DNA of 64,000 bases from Solwaraspora sp. WMMD792 (GCF_029626105.1 NZ_JARUBH010000009.1:5890001-5954000), one strand, 5' to 3'; positions 48,333 through 57,726 are shown, counted from the first letter of the stretch. Translations and numbers: made by a program. Notes: generated by a model from the sequence alone, not told the origin.

Positions 48333-49274
48333 GTGCCAGACACCCCTGCCTCGGTTCCCGACTTCGCGCGATGGCCATCCTTCCCCTTCGAGGGCGACCT
48401 GCGGGTCAAGCGACTCGACGACCCGGTTGACATCGAACCGCCTCGCAAGGGTGAGGGCACGGCGGAGTGCTCGTCCTGCTCCGCCCCGGACGACGCGTAC
48501 ATCTGGGTCAGCGAACGCTGGCGGGTCCGCGCGATGGACCGCCCGACCGGGCTACCGATGGTCCTCATCCTGGAGTCCCGGTCCCACTTCGACCTCGGCG
48601 ATCTGCCGAACCTGCTCGCGGCCGAACTTGGCGTGATGACCGTCCGGCTCGAGCGGGCGATCCGGTCGCTCGACGGCGTGGCCCGGGTTCACGTGAACCG
48701 ATGGGGGGACGGCTCGGCGCACCTGCACCTGTGGTTCCTGGCTCGGCCGTACGGGCAGCTGCAGCTCCGTGGCACGTTCCTCTCGCTGTGGGACAGCATC
48801 CTGCCGCCGATCTCCGAGTCACGCTGGCGGGAGAACCTGGCGCTGGTCGCCGCATGGCTGGCGGAGTTCGGCGGTCGTCAGCTCGCCGAGCCGCCGCGGA
48901 TTCAGTGGCGGGCACCGTCGAACCTCACCGAGCAGGCGAGCCATCCGGTCAGCGTCGACGACTTCGACGAGGTCGACGGTGCAGAGCCGGCCGTGGCCGA
49001 GCTGGTGGTGCCGATGGAGAGCATCGAACCAGCTGCTGATCTCGGCGAACTCGCCAGCGACGTCGCTACGACCCAGCAGGGTGAACCTCTTGCTGCCGAC
49101 CCGGCCGACGCCGAGGATGCCGCTGCCCCCGCCGGCGACAGCGCCGCCGCGGCGGCCGGTACCGAGGCGAAGAAGGACGACGACCCGGACCCGGAGGGCG
49201 CTACGGACCAGGACGGGTCCGAAGTCCCGGCTGCGGGCGGTTCGGCGGCGTCGCCGACTGGCGGCGCCCGGTGA
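48333..49274 (+). CDS. HIT-like protein
   Basis: A 313-aa protein from GTG 48333 (AGGG upstream); ATG 48267 would add 22 residues. After a Cys pair (ECSSC at about residue 48) it has HIT-fold features: MVLILESRSHFDLGDLPNL, LERAIRSLDGVARVHVNRWGDG and SAHLHLWFLARP, where the histidine triad HxHxH is HLHLW, so the third His is lost. The last 90 residues are Asp/Ala/Glu-rich and disordered. HIT proteins act on nucleotide phosphates, but the missing His makes the activity uncertain. It converges with the ligase gene with 0 bp between stops. Confidence 0.62.
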   Translation: MPDTPASVPDFARWPSFPFEGDLRVKRLDDPVDIEPPRKGEGTAECSSCSAPDDAYIWVSERWRVRAMDRPTGLPMVLILESRSHFDLGDLPNLLAAELGVMTVRLERAIRSLDGVARVHVNRWGDGSAHLHLWFLARPYGQLQLRGTFLSLWDSILPPISESRWRENLALVAAWLAEFGGRQLAEPPRIQWRAPSNLTEQASHPVSVDDFDEVDGAEPAVAELVVPMESIEPAADLGELASDVATTQQGEPLAADPADAEDAAAPAGDSAAAAAGTEAKKDDDPDPEGATDQDGSEVPAAGGSAASPTGGAR

Positions 49275-50288
49275 TCAGTTAGCCGGGTCGTACGGTCGGG
49301 CCGCAGCCCGAACCACCAGGGTGGCGAGCAGTTCGCCGAGGTCCAGCCCGCCGGCCTGGACCGCCAGCGGCAACAGCGAGGTCTCGGTCATTCCGGGTGA
49401 GACGTTGACCTCCAGGACGTGCGGCCGGCCGTCGGGGTCGACGATCATGTCGACGCGGGAGAGGTCCCGCAGCCCGAGTGCCCGGTGAGCGGCGACGGCG
49501 GTCGCCGCCACCTGCTCGGCGGCCGGCTCGTCCAGCCGGGCCGGCGCGTGCCAGGTCGTCAGTCCGGCGGTGTAGCGGGCAGCGTAGTCGTAGACACCGT
49601 TGCGTGGCACGATCTCGACGGCCGGTAGCGCCTCCGGGCCGTTGCCCCGGTCGACGACCGATACGGCGACGTCCATCCCGGTGACGTACCGCTCCACCAA
49701 CGCCGTCGAGTCGTACGCGAAGCAGCCGACCATCGCTGCGGAGAGCTCTGCCGCCTCGCGTACCACCGCCGCGCCCAGCCCGGAGCCACCCTGCGCCGGC
49801 TTGACCATCAGCGGCAGGCCGAGCCGTTCGACGATCCGCTCCAGCACGGCGACCGCACCCAGCTCGGAGAACCGGTCGTGGGGCAGCGCGACCCAGTCCG
49901 GGGTCGGGATGCCCGCCTCGCGCAGCACCGCCTTGGCCGACGGCTTGTCCCAGGCCAGGCGGGCGGCGCGGGCGTCGCAGCCGATGTACGGCACGCCGCA
50001 AAGATCCAGTACGCCGCGCAGCGAGCCGTCCTCACCGGTCGCCCCGTGCAACGCGATGACCACCGCGTCCGGCGGGTCGGAGCGCAGCGCTGGAATCAGC
50101 GAGACGTCGGCATCGCGCATCTCGGCCTCGACGCCGACCGAGCGGAGCGCGTCCAGCACCCGGCGACCGGACTTCAGCGAGACGTCCCGTTCGTACGACA
50201 ACCCGCCGGCGAGAACGAGCACGCGCGGATCCGGGGCAGCAGGCGACGACGAGGATTCGGTTGCGGTGGGGTCCAGCGCTGGGCTCAT
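49275..50288 (-). CDS. D-alanine--D-alanine ligase-like ATP-grasp protein
   Basis: A 337-aa protein from ATG 50288. N-terminal domain: VLVLAGGLSYERDVSLKSGRRV (Ddl signature 1) and VIALHGATGEDGSLRGVLDLCGVPYIG. ATP-grasp core: DKPSAKAVLREAGIPTPDW and LPLMVKPAQGGSGLGAAVV. Metal and active-site end: RVDMIVDPDGRPHVLEVNVSPGMTETS. The EVNxxPGMT motif is intact. In many actinobacteria this second Ddl-like gene sits near parAB, apart from the cell-wall ddl. Substrate is therefore not certain. It lies 7 bp after the aminotransferase gene and is co-transcribed with it. Confidence 0.82.
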   Translation of the reverse strand: MSPALDPTATESSSSPAAPDPRVLVLAGGLSYERDVSLKSGRRVLDALRSVGVEAEMRDADVSLIPALRSDPPDAVVIALHGATGEDGSLRGVLDLCGVPYIGCDARAARLAWDKPSAKAVLREAGIPTPDWVALPHDRFSELGAVAVLERIVERLGLPLMVKPAQGGSGLGAAVVREAAELSAAMVGCFAYDSTALVERYVTGMDVAVSVVDRGNGPEALPAVEIVPRNGVYDYAARYTAGLTTWHAPARLDEPAAEQVAATAVAAHRALGLRDLSRVDMIVDPDGRPHVLEVNVSPGMTETSLLPLAVQAGGLDLGELLATLVVRAAARPYDPAN

Positions 50289-50295
50289 GCCCGAA

Positions 50296-51609
50296 TCATG
50301 CCAAGTCAGGCCCGGGCGCGTCCGCGCCGGGGCGCTGGCGTCGGCCGGATCCGCCGGTGACCGGTCCAAAGACCTCGCGCATCGCCGACTCCCGCTCCAT
50401 CACACCGGCCAGCCGCCGGACGCCTTCCCGGATCCGCTCCGGCGGGGGGTAGGAGAAGTTGAGCCGCATGTTGCCGGCCCCGGAGCCGTCAGAGTAGAAG
50501 CCGGTGCCGGGAACGTAGGCCACCCGGGCGGCGATGGCCCGGGGGACCATGGCTTTGGCGTCCAACCCGTCCGGCAGCGACGCCCAGACGAACAGGCCGC
50601 CGCTCGGTCGGGTCCAGGTCGTCCCGGCCGGCATCAGGTCGGTCAGCGCGGACAGCAGCGCGTCCCGCCGCTCCCGGTAGACCTCCCGGTACGTCTTGAG
50701 CTGCTCCCGCCACGGCATGGTGGCCAGGTAGGTGGCGACCGCGGCCTGGGCGTAGGCACTGGGGCAGAGGATCTGCGCCTCACTGGCGATGACCAGCTTC
50801 TCGCGTACCGCGTGCGGAGCGAGAATCCAACCGACCCGCAGCCCTGGCGCAAAGGTCTTGGAGAATGTGCTCAGGTAGAAGACGCCGTGCCGGCGTCGGG
50901 CCCGCAGCGGCGCCGGCGCTTCGCCGTCGAAGCTCAGCTGGCCGTACGGGTCGTCCTCAACGACCAGCAGGCCGGCGCGTTCGCAGATGTCGAGTACCCG
51001 GTCGCGGCGCTCGTCGGTCAGCGTCACGCCAGCCGGGTTCTGGAACGTCGGGATGGTGTAGAGGAACTTCGCCCGTCGGCCGGACCGGGCCACCTCGGTG
51101 ATCGCCTGCCCCAGCGCCTCGGGGATCAGCCCGTCGGCGTCCATCGGCACGTGCACCACCTGGGCCTGCGCCGCCTGAAACACGCCGAGGGCGCCGACGT
51201 AGGTGGGGCCCTCGGCGAGGACCACGTCGCCCGGGTCCAGGAATAGCCGGGCGACCAGATCGAGGGCCTGCTGCCCGCCGACGGTCACCACCACGTCCTC
51301 AGGGGAAGCCCCGGACGAGACGTCGATCCCGGACAGCGACATCACTTCGCAGATCCGTTCCCGCAGGTCGAGGGTGCCCTGGCCGATGCCGTACTGCAGG
51401 GTCGAGGTGCCGGTCTCGGCGGCGAGCCGGCCGAGCATCTCGCCGACCGCGTCCAGCGGCAGCGCGGCGACGTACGGGGCTCCGCCAGCGAGCGACACCA
51501 CCTCCGGCCGACTGGCGACGGCGAACAGCGCCCGGATCTCCGAGGCGGTCATCCCCCGGACCCTGCGGGCATAGCGGTCGGTGTAGTCGTCGAGTGTCGT
51601 GCCGGTCAT
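50296..51609 (-). CDS. PLP-dependent aminotransferase (class I/II, 2-aminoadipate-type)
   Basis: A 437-aa protein from ATG 51609. Fold type I features: VVSLAGGAPYVAALPLDAV, LQYGIGQGTLDLRERI, VTVGGQQALDLVARLFLDPGDVV, and IPTFQNPAGVTLTDERR. YLSTFSKTFAPGLRVGWI carries the PLP-binding Lys in SKT, and RLNFSYPP has the carboxylate-binding Arg. This resembles LysN/2-aminoadipate or valine-pyruvate-type enzymes. The exact amino acid is unknown. It heads a two-gene operon with the Ddl-like gene. Confidence 0.87.
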   Translation of the reverse strand: MTGTTLDDYTDRYARRVRGMTASEIRALFAVASRPEVVSLAGGAPYVAALPLDAVGEMLGRLAAETGTSTLQYGIGQGTLDLRERICEVMSLSGIDVSSGASPEDVVVTVGGQQALDLVARLFLDPGDVVLAEGPTYVGALGVFQAAQAQVVHVPMDADGLIPEALGQAITEVARSGRRAKFLYTIPTFQNPAGVTLTDERRDRVLDICERAGLLVVEDDPYGQLSFDGEAPAPLRARRRHGVFYLSTFSKTFAPGLRVGWILAPHAVREKLVIASEAQILCPSAYAQAAVATYLATMPWREQLKTYREVYRERRDALLSALTDLMPAGTTWTRPSGGLFVWASLPDGLDAKAMVPRAIAARVAYVPGTGFYSDGSGAGNMRLNFSYPPPERIREGVRRLAGVMERESAMREVFGPVTGGSGRRQRPGADAPGPDLA

Positions 51610-51764
51610 CAGAGTCCTTCCTTGGATACTCCGGTGTTGCGGCCGGGGAGGAATTGGAACTCCTGCGGAGCAGGGCAGGGAAAGCCGGTTCGCCGCCGAG
51701 GCGGATCGGCGTCCACCGCACACGCGACCCCATGGCTCACGACCGAATCGCTAGACTGTGGACT

Positions 51765-52976
51765 GTGTCCAGGACCGTGAAGCGGGCGTTCAGGTACCGC
51801 TTCCACCCCACCCCCGGGCAGGCCGCCGAGCTCGCCCGGACGTTCGGTTGTGTCCGGCTGGTGTACAACATGGCGCTGGCCGCCCGCAGCGAGGCGTGGA
51901 CCCTGCGTCGGGAACGGGTCACCTACAACGCCACGTCGGCGATGCTCACCGGGTGGAAGAAGACCGACGACCTCGCGTTCCTCAACGACGTCTCCTGCGT
52001 CCCTCTGCAGCAGGCACTGCGGCACCTGCAGACCGCGTTCACCAACTTCTGGGCCAAACGGGCCCGGTACCCGACGTTCAAGTCGAGGAAGAAGTCGCGG
52101 CGGTCGGCGGAGTACACCGCCAGCGCGTTCCGCTGGCGCGACGGCCGCCTCACCCTCGCCAAGATGTCCGAACCGTTGGACATCGTCTGGTCCCGACCGC
52201 TCCCGCAGGGCGCGGCGCCGTCGACGGTGACCGTGTCGCAGGACCCGGCGGGCCGCTGGTTCGTCTCCCTGCTCTGCGACGACCGGATCGAACCGGCCCC
52301 GGCCACCACTGCCGTGGTGGGGGTCGACGCCGGCCTCGACAGCCTGTTCACCCTGTCCACCGGGGAGAAGATCCCCAACCCGAGACATGAACGCCGTGAC
52401 CGCGATCGGCTGGCCCGCGCCCAGCGGAACCTCGCACGCAAGGCCAGAGGTTCGGCGAACCGGGCCAAGGCCCGGTTGGCGGTGGCCCGGGTTCATGCCC
52501 GGATCGCCGACCGCCGCCGCGACCACCTGCACAAGTTGACCACTCGGCTCGTTCGTGAAAGCCAAACGATCGTGATCGAGGACCTGACCGTCCGCAACAT
52601 GACGGCCAACCACCGTCTGGCCCGCGCCATCTCCGACGCGGGCTGGCGGCAGTTCCGCACCATGCTGGGGTACAAAACCGACTGGTACGGCCGGGACCTG
52701 GTGGTCGTGGACCGCTGGTTCCCGTCGACCCGACTGTGCTCGGGCTGTGGCGTACTGGCCGAGCGGATGCCGTTGGCGGTCCGGTCGTGGACCTGCCGGT
52801 GCGGGCAGGCCCACGACCGGGACGTCAACGCGGCCCGCAACATCCTCGCGGAGGGGCTCTCCGTGATTGCCTGTGGAGGCGGTGTAAGACCTCACCGGGA
52901 GTCCTCCTCTCGGACGGGGCGGTCGTCGGTGAAACAGGAACCCCCTGGGGCGACCCAGGGAATCCCCGTCCCTTAG
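51765..52976 (+). CDS. tnpB: TnpB RNA-guided nuclease (IS200/IS605 family, solitary)
   Basis: A 403-aa protein from GTG 51765 (KRAFRYRFHPTPGQAAELARTFGCVRLVYN, the standard TnpB start). RuvC-like catalytic residues: Asp in VVGVDAGLDS, Glu in VIEDLTVRNM and Asp in HDRDVNAARNIL. The zinc finger is CSGCG...CRCG. No tnpA (Y1 transposase) is present, so the element is of IS1341 type and cannot move alone. TnpB uses an RNA made from its own 3' end to cut target DNA. Conserved hairpins occur at the 3' end of the gene. Confidence 0.92.
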   Translation: MSRTVKRAFRYRFHPTPGQAAELARTFGCVRLVYNMALAARSEAWTLRRERVTYNATSAMLTGWKKTDDLAFLNDVSCVPLQQALRHLQTAFTNFWAKRARYPTFKSRKKSRRSAEYTASAFRWRDGRLTLAKMSEPLDIVWSRPLPQGAAPSTVTVSQDPAGRWFVSLLCDDRIEPAPATTAVVGVDAGLDSLFTLSTGEKIPNPRHERRDRDRLARAQRNLARKARGSANRAKARLAVARVHARIADRRRDHLHKLTTRLVRESQTIVIEDLTVRNMTANHRLARAISDAGWRQFRTMLGYKTDWYGRDLVVVDRWFPSTRLCSGCGVLAERMPLAVRSWTCRCGQAHDRDVNAARNILAEGLSVIACGGGVRPHRESSSRTGRSSVKQEPPGATQGIPVP

Positions 52977-52992
52977 TGCGGGGAGGAAGTCA
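52943..52992 (+). ncRNA. Omega-RNA 3' scaffold / right end of the tnpB element
   Basis: Two hairpins overlap the tnpB stop: 7-bp stem 52943-52949/52954-52960 and 5-bp stem 52964-52968/52979-52983. The GAGGAAGTCAA type of right end known for IS605 TnpB elements follows. The bases after about 52993 would be the guide. 5' limit of the RNA is unknown. Confidence 0.6.
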
Positions 52993-53280
52993 AGACCTCA
53001 CCTCGGAATTGCGTCGCACCGGTGGTGCCGGGTCGGGCCGCGACACGCACTGATCGTCTGATGGTAGTCCGGCGTGTCGCCGTCCGGCGTGGGCATTACC
53101 ACACCGACCACATGTCGGACCAGCGAACCCGGATTGGCCTGCGAAGACAGCGACCGGCCGCCCGACCTCTCCCCTGACGCGAGGTTGCGGCGTACGATCG
53201 CTCGTTGGGGACAGGAGACGGCGCGTGGTGAAGCTCGGCGGGTTTCAACGCTTGACCGGTTCGGTGGTGGGGGATCGCCA
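52993..53280. other. Gap between TnpB right end and GNAT gene
   Basis: About 290 bp. Starts with the putative guide-specified flank. Otherwise no gene or repeat is visible; the GNAT promoter should lie here. Confidence 0.4.
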
Positions 53281-53931
53281 ATGTCGCGACGTCTGGTCAG
53301 TCTGACGCTGGACACGCTGGAGGAGCTACCCAGATCCTGCCGGCGGTGTGTCTTCTGGGAGCTCGATCCGGTGGCAGCCGACCGCGCCCGGACCTCCGGC
53401 GACCCGGCGCTGGAGAAGGAGGCGTGGGTCTCCCAGACCCTGCTGGAGTGGGGTTCCTGCGGCAAGCTCGCCTACGTCGACGGCATGCCGGCCGGCTTCG
53501 TGATGTACGCGCCGCCGGCCTACCTGCCGAGGTCGATGGCGTTCCCGACGTCCCCGGTCTCCGCCGATGCGGTACTGCTGACCACGGCGCACGTGGTGCA
53601 GCCGTTCGCCGGTGGTGGCCTCGGGCGGATGCTGGTGCAGGGCGTGGCCCGGGATCTCACCAAACGGGGCATCAAGGCGATCGAGGCGTTCGGTGACGCC
53701 ACCGCCGACCCGGAGGAGACGGCCGGTCGGGGCTGTCTCGCCCCAGCCGACTTCTACCTGTCGGTCGGCTTCAAGACGGTCCGGCAGCACCCCCGGTTCC
53801 CCCGGCTACGGCTGGAGTTGCGGACCGCGTTGTCGTGGAAGTCGGACGTCGAGTACGCCCTGGAGAAGCTGCTCGGCTCGATGACTCCGGAGAGCCTGCT
53901 TCGCCCGGCCACCCGCGCGGCGACGAACTGA
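53281..53931 (+). CDS. GNAT-family N-acetyltransferase
   Basis: A 216-aa protein from ATG 53281 (GGGGG upstream). It starts RLVSLTLDTLEELPRSCRRCVFWELD, a Cys-containing start shared by a group of actinobacterial GNATs. The acetyl-CoA site is QPFAGGGLGRMLVQGVARDL (the Q/RxxGxG/A type). LAPADFYLSVGFKTVRQHPRFPRLRLEL forms the C-terminal strands. Acceptor unknown. It is convergent with cwlM, ending 10 bp from its stop. Confidence 0.85.
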   Translation: MSRRLVSLTLDTLEELPRSCRRCVFWELDPVAADRARTSGDPALEKEAWVSQTLLEWGSCGKLAYVDGMPAGFVMYAPPAYLPRSMAFPTSPVSADAVLLTTAHVVQPFAGGGLGRMLVQGVARDLTKRGIKAIEAFGDATADPEETAGRGCLAPADFYLSVGFKTVRQHPRFPRLRLELRTALSWKSDVEYALEKLLGSMTPESLLRPATRAATN

Positions 53932-53941
53932 CTGACGTGGT

Positions 53942-55099
53942 TCAGGCCTCCGCCGTCGCGTCGACCACCGCCCGCAGCGTGTGTACGTCGATCGACCCGG
54001 TCGGCACGTCCAGCTCCACCGGGTAGTACATCCGCTGCACCGCCGCGACCAGCGCCTCTGCCACCTGGTCGCGGAACCCGGGCCGGATCAGCCGGGCCCG
54101 GTCGGCCGAGCAGGTCAGATAACCGACGTCCACCCGTACCGCCGGCATCCGGGTCAGCCGTAGCAACTCCCAGCTCTTCGCGTGGACCCGGCAGTCGCGC
54201 AGGCCGGTACGTACCGCGATCTCCCGCTGTACCAGCCCGGCCAGCCGCTCGCCGACCGTCGACGTGACCCCGTTGCCGGTGCCGTAGTGGTAGGTGGCCA
54301 CCCCGTCGGCGGCCGGGTTGGCGTGCCCGTCGACGTGCAGGGAGATGAACAGGTCCGCGCCGACGTCGTTGGCCAGCTGGGTCCGCGCCGGGTCGCTGAG
54401 CACCGAGGTGGTGGCCGGACCCCGGGTGAGATGCACCCGCATCCCGGCTGCCGCCAGCCGCCCCTCCAACCGGGCGGCGAGGTCGTACGCCAGCTCCGCC
54501 TCGGACCAGCGCCGGCCGCTGTCGATGACCACAACGCCGGGATCGGGTCCCCCGTGACCAGGGTCGACGACGATCGTCTTGCCCACCAGGTTGGGGCCGG
54601 ACTCGCGGAACGCGTCGGCTTCCCGCAGCCACTGCGGGCGTCCGCCGACCACCTTGCGGCCCAGCCTGCGCATCGCGTGCATGGTGTACGGCCCGCAGCT
54701 GCCGTCGGCGGTCAGTCCCACCTCCCGCTGGAACTGGGTGACCGAGCGGGCGGTGCGCCCGCCGTACACGCCGTCGGCGCGGCCCACGTCGTAGCCCATC
54801 TCCAGCAGACGTTCCTGCAGCGCCCGGACATCCTCGCCGACCAGTGGCTGCGGTATCGAGTGGTAGAGCGCCCGGTCGCCGAGCCGCCAGCGGGCGGCGT
54901 CCAGCGCCCGCCAGGTCTCCGCGCCTACCCGGCCGTCGATGCTCAGGCCACGGAGCTGCTGGAAGGCGCGTACGGCGTGCTCGGTGCGGGCGTCGAAGAC
55001 GTCGGCCCCCGGGGTTGGCTCGAGCAGCTCCAGGTTGACCAGGATGGAGCGGATCTCGGCAACGGCGGGACCCTGATCGTCACGGCGGATCGGGCGCAC
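53942..55099 (-). CDS. cwlM: CwlM-like peptidoglycan amidase-fold protein
   Basis: A 385-aa protein from GTG 55099. Two peptidoglycan-binding domains are at about residues 8-75 and 80-150 (EHAVRAFQQLRGLSIDGRVG; TARSVTQFQREVGLTADGSCG). An Amidase_3 domain (about 173-370) has VVDPGHGG (Zn His near 182), SEAELAYDLA and SLHVDGHAN. The position of the catalytic Glu reads VDVGYLT, with Asp. No signal peptide, as in mycobacterial CwlM, which regulates MurA in the cytoplasm. The trxA-trxB neighbourhood also matches cwlM. A strong terminator separates it from trxA. Confidence 0.88.
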   Translation of the reverse strand: MRPIRRDDQGPAVAEIRSILVNLELLEPTPGADVFDARTEHAVRAFQQLRGLSIDGRVGAETWRALDAARWRLGDRALYHSIPQPLVGEDVRALQERLLEMGYDVGRADGVYGGRTARSVTQFQREVGLTADGSCGPYTMHAMRRLGRKVVGGRPQWLREADAFRESGPNLVGKTIVVDPGHGGPDPGVVVIDSGRRWSEAELAYDLAARLEGRLAAAGMRVHLTRGPATTSVLSDPARTQLANDVGADLFISLHVDGHANPAADGVATYHYGTGNGVTSTVGERLAGLVQREIAVRTGLRDCRVHAKSWELLRLTRMPAVRVDVGYLTCSADRARLIRPGFRDQVAEALVAAVQRMYYPVELDVPTGSIDVHTLRAVVDATAEA

Positions 55100-55272
55100 G
55101 GGACGTGGACCTCCCCCCTGCAGGCGCGGACGATCCGGAGCGTAACCCGGCCGGCAGGTGCCCGTACCCGGGTTACGGCGAAGCGGACCGTACGGGGAGC
55201 GCCCGGTGTCCGGACGATCAGCCCGGGAACGGACCAGCCAGCAGCCCTACCCGCCGCCAGCAGCCTGAAAAT

Positions 55273-55311
55273 GGACCAGCCGGCCCACCCGACGGGTGGG
55301 CCGGCTGGTCC
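55273..55311. terminator. Strong hairpin terminator after trxA
   Basis: An 18-bp perfect stem with 3-nt loop (55273-55290 / 55294-55311). It lies 31 bp past the trxA stop on the minus strand and works in either direction. Confidence 0.88.
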
Positions 55312-55342
55312 GCCGTGCCACGCGGGGCAGCCCCGCTGAAGT

Positions 55343-55666
55343 TCAGAAGGCCGACTCGATCAGCTTGACCAGGTCGCCCTTGGGCCGGGCGCCGGCCACC
55401 GACTGCACCGGCTCACCGGCCTTGAACACGGTGAGCGTGGGAACCGACATCACCCGGTACCGGCGGGCGATCTCCGGGTTCTCGTCGATGTTCAGTTTGA
55501 CGATCGACACCTTGTCACCCATCTCGGTGGCGATCTCCTCGAGCAGCGGTGCGACCTTGCGGCACGGCTGGCACCACTCGGCCCAGAAGTCCACCAGCAC
55601 CGGCTTGTCGGACATCAGTACGTCGGTGGCGAAGCTGGCCTCGGTGACCGCTCGGGTAGCTCCCAC
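55343..55666 (-). CDS. trxA: Thioredoxin
   Basis: A 107-aa protein from GTG 55666 with GAGGAGG upstream. The active-site motif reads WCQPC in VDFWAEWCQPCRKVAPLLEE, so it is CQPC rather than the usual CGPC. The cis-Pro loop is MSVPTLTVFK. It reduces protein disulfides with electrons from TrxB, encoded 37 bp upstream in the same operon. Confidence 0.95.
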   Translation of the reverse strand: MGATRAVTEASFATDVLMSDKPVLVDFWAEWCQPCRKVAPLLEEIATEMGDKVSIVKLNIDENPEIARRYRVMSVPTLTVFKAGEPVQSVAGARPKGDLVKLIESAF

Positions 55667-55703
55667 GGAAAATCCTCCTCCTCGACCGCCGGTGCGCCGG
55701 CGG

Positions 55704-56660
55704 TCAGACCTCTTCGAGTGTGGCGAGGTAACGCTCGGCGTCGAGCGCCGCCGCGCAACCGCTGCCGGCAGCGGTGATCGCCTGCTGGTAGGTGTGGTCG
55801 ACCAGGTCACCGGCGGCGAACACGCCCGGCACGCTGGTCCGGGTGCTCGGCGAGTCGACCAGCACGTAGCCGTTCTCGTCGAGCTCCACCTGGCCGCGGA
55901 ACATTTCGCTCCGTGGGTCGTGACCGATCGCGACGAAGACCCCGGTGACGTCGAGTGTCCGGGACTCGCCGGTGTGCGTGTTGCGCAGCCGGATTCCGGA
56001 GACCTTACCGTCGGCGCCGAGGATCTCCTCGACGACACTGTTCCATTCGACCCGGATCTTGTCGTTGCCGAGCGCGCGGGCCGCCATGATCTGGCTGGCC
56101 CGGAACTCGTCGCGGCGGTGCACGATGGTCACCGATTCGGCGAACCGGGTTAGGAAGGTGGCTTCCTCCATCGCCGAGTCGCCACCGCCGACCACCACGA
56201 CGTGCTGCCCCCGGAAGAAGAAGCCGTCACAGGTTGCGCAGGAAGAGACCCCGTGGCCGAGGAACTCCTGCTCACCGGGGACGTTCAGGGGACGCCACGC
56301 GGAGCCGGTGGCCAGGATGATCGCCTTGGCCCGGTAGCCGGTCTCGCCCACGTAGACGGTGCTGGCCTCGGTGGTGCCCGGGGTGCCGGTGTCGGCCAAC
56401 TCGACCCGCGTCACGTCGTCGGTGACGAACTCGGCACCGAAGCGCTCGGCCTGCTTGCGGATCGAGTCCATCAGCTCCGGACCCATGATGCCGTCCGGGA
56501 AGCCCGGGAAGTTCTCCACCTCGGTGGTGGTCATCAGCGCTCCGCCGGACTGCACCCCCTCGATGACGAGTGGGCGCAGGTTGGCGCGTGCGGCGTACAC
56601 CGCGGCGGTGTAACCGGCCGGCCCCGAGCCGATGATGATCAGGTTGCGGACCTCGTCCAC
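55704..56660 (-). CDS. trxB: Thioredoxin reductase
   Basis: A 318-aa protein from GTG 56660 ([25 protein letters not shown]). FAD-binding GSGPAG is at residues 10-15. Redox-active CATC is in [16 protein letters not shown]-binding [12 protein letters not shown] comes next, and the C-terminal FAD motif [23 protein letters not shown]. It passes electrons from NADPH to TrxA. Confidence 0.96.
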   Translation of the reverse strand: MDEVRNLIIIGSGPAGYTAAVYAARANLRPLVIEGVQSGGALMTTTEVENFPGFPDGIMGPELMDSIRKQAERFGAEFVTDDVTRVELADTGTPGTTEASTVYVGETGYRAKAIILATGSAWRPLNVPGEQEFLGHGVSSCATCDGFFFRGQHVVVVGGGDSAMEEATFLTRFAESVTIVHRRDEFRASQIMAARALGNDKIRVEWNSVVEEILGADGKVSGIRLRNTHTGESRTLDVTGVFVAIGHDPRSEMFRGQVELDENGYVLVDSPSTRTSVPGVFAAGDLVDHTYQQAITAAGSGCAAALDAERYLATLEEV

Positions 56661-56775
56661 TGCCGACTCCCAAAGTCTGATTTCTGCGCAACGGCGACCG
56701 TTGACGACAACGCCACGGAGCCGGGGAGTAATCCCGCTCCGGTGCCGCGTGTCCCACGTCACGCGACCGGCAGGG

Positions 56776-57726
56776 TCACCCTACCTGTGCCGAGTACCTG
56801 GTGTCCGCGCCGGCCACAGGCGTACCGCAGCCGGTGCCGCTCACCCAGATCCAGCTGGCACCGAAGCTGTCGCTGAACGAGAGGACCAGCGCCGGTTCAC
56901 CTTCGAACGCCGCGAAGTCCACCAGGTCGACGCCGAGTACGCCGTTACCGTGCTCGGCGGTCACCGCGGCCACGCAGTCGGCCAGCGCGGCCGGGTCGGC
57001 GAGTCTGGCCAGTGCCGTCGAGGCGGGCGACTCCTGCAGTACGGTGTCTTCGCCGGCCGCCGGTTGCCCCCCGTCGACGCCGCCGCGCCCGACGGCCTCG
57101 AACATCGGCACGATCGTCGCCCGCTGGTAGTCGGTGCCGCTGGCCAGCAGCCGAGGTGCGGAGGCGTCCATCATCGTGCCCGGCTGGTCCTCCTGCCGGG
57201 TCTCGGCGCTCTGCTGGCTTTCGGCGCTGCCGGCACCGTCCGACGAGCTACCCGCCGTGGTGCTCGCGTCGTCGGCGGACCCGGCACCGAGCAGCTGGCC
57301 GACCCCGAGGCCGGCGAACGCCACGGCGGCCGCCGCGACGGTGATCGGAGCGGCGTACCGCTGCCAGCGGCGGCGACGGTCCCGCCGTGTGCGGGCCGCC
57401 GCCAGCGGCACCGGTGCCGCGACGGTGGCCAGATCCGGGCTGATCGCCGGATCCGGGGTCGGCTGTGGTAGCGGCTCGGCGGCCAGGGCGGCGTGCACCC
57501 GGTCGGCGACGTCGGGTGGGATCGGCTCGACGACGCTGCCCCACTCGGCGAGCATCGTCTGGACCAGCTGGGTGGCCTCGACCAGCTCGTCGTGGGCCGC
57601 CCGCCAGGACGGCCGTTCCGCGATCAGCCGGGCCACGGTGACCTCGTCCGGGGTGCCGTCGAGCGCCCCACCGACATAGTCGGCGAGCAGCTCTCGATCG
57701 ACCTCCTGGAACCGGTCGGCGGTCAC
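56776..57726 (-). CDS. Anti-sigma-factor-like membrane protein (partner of SigM)
   Basis: A 316-aa protein. GTG 57726 overlaps the sigM stop by 4 nt (GTGA), the usual coupling of an ECF sigma gene and its anti-sigma. The N-terminal cytoplasmic part ([36 protein letters not shown]) is the anti-sigma-like helical domain. A basic stretch and one membrane helix follow ([21 protein letters not shown], about residue 130-150). The outside domain is Ser/Gly-rich, then folded, with a Cys pair. It should hold SigM inactive until an envelope signal arrives. Confidence 0.8.
   Translation of the reverse strand: MTADRFQEVDRELLADYVGGALDGTPDEVTVARLIAERPSWRAAHDELVEATQLVQTMLAEWGSVVEPIPPDVADRVHAALAAEPLPQPTPDPAISPDLATVAAPVPLAAARTRRDRRRRWQRYAAPITVAAAAVAFAGLGVGQLLGAGSADDASTTAGSSSDGAGSAESQQSAETRQEDQPGTMMDASAPRLLASGTDYQRATIVPMFEAVGRGGVDGGQPAAGEDTVLQESPASTALARLADPAALADCVAAVTAEHGNGVLGVDLVDFAAFEGEPALVLSFSDSFGASWIWVSGTGCGTPVAGADTRYSAQVG

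Noticed and set aside
48687-48698. Possible further parS (GTTCACGTGAAC)
   Set aside because: Lacks one base of each arm compared with the consensus and lies inside a coding sequence; probably chance.
51594-51764. N-terminal extension of TnpB
   Set aside because: The extra 57 codons overlap the aminotransferase start and have no TnpB similarity; the normal start motif begins after GTG 51765.
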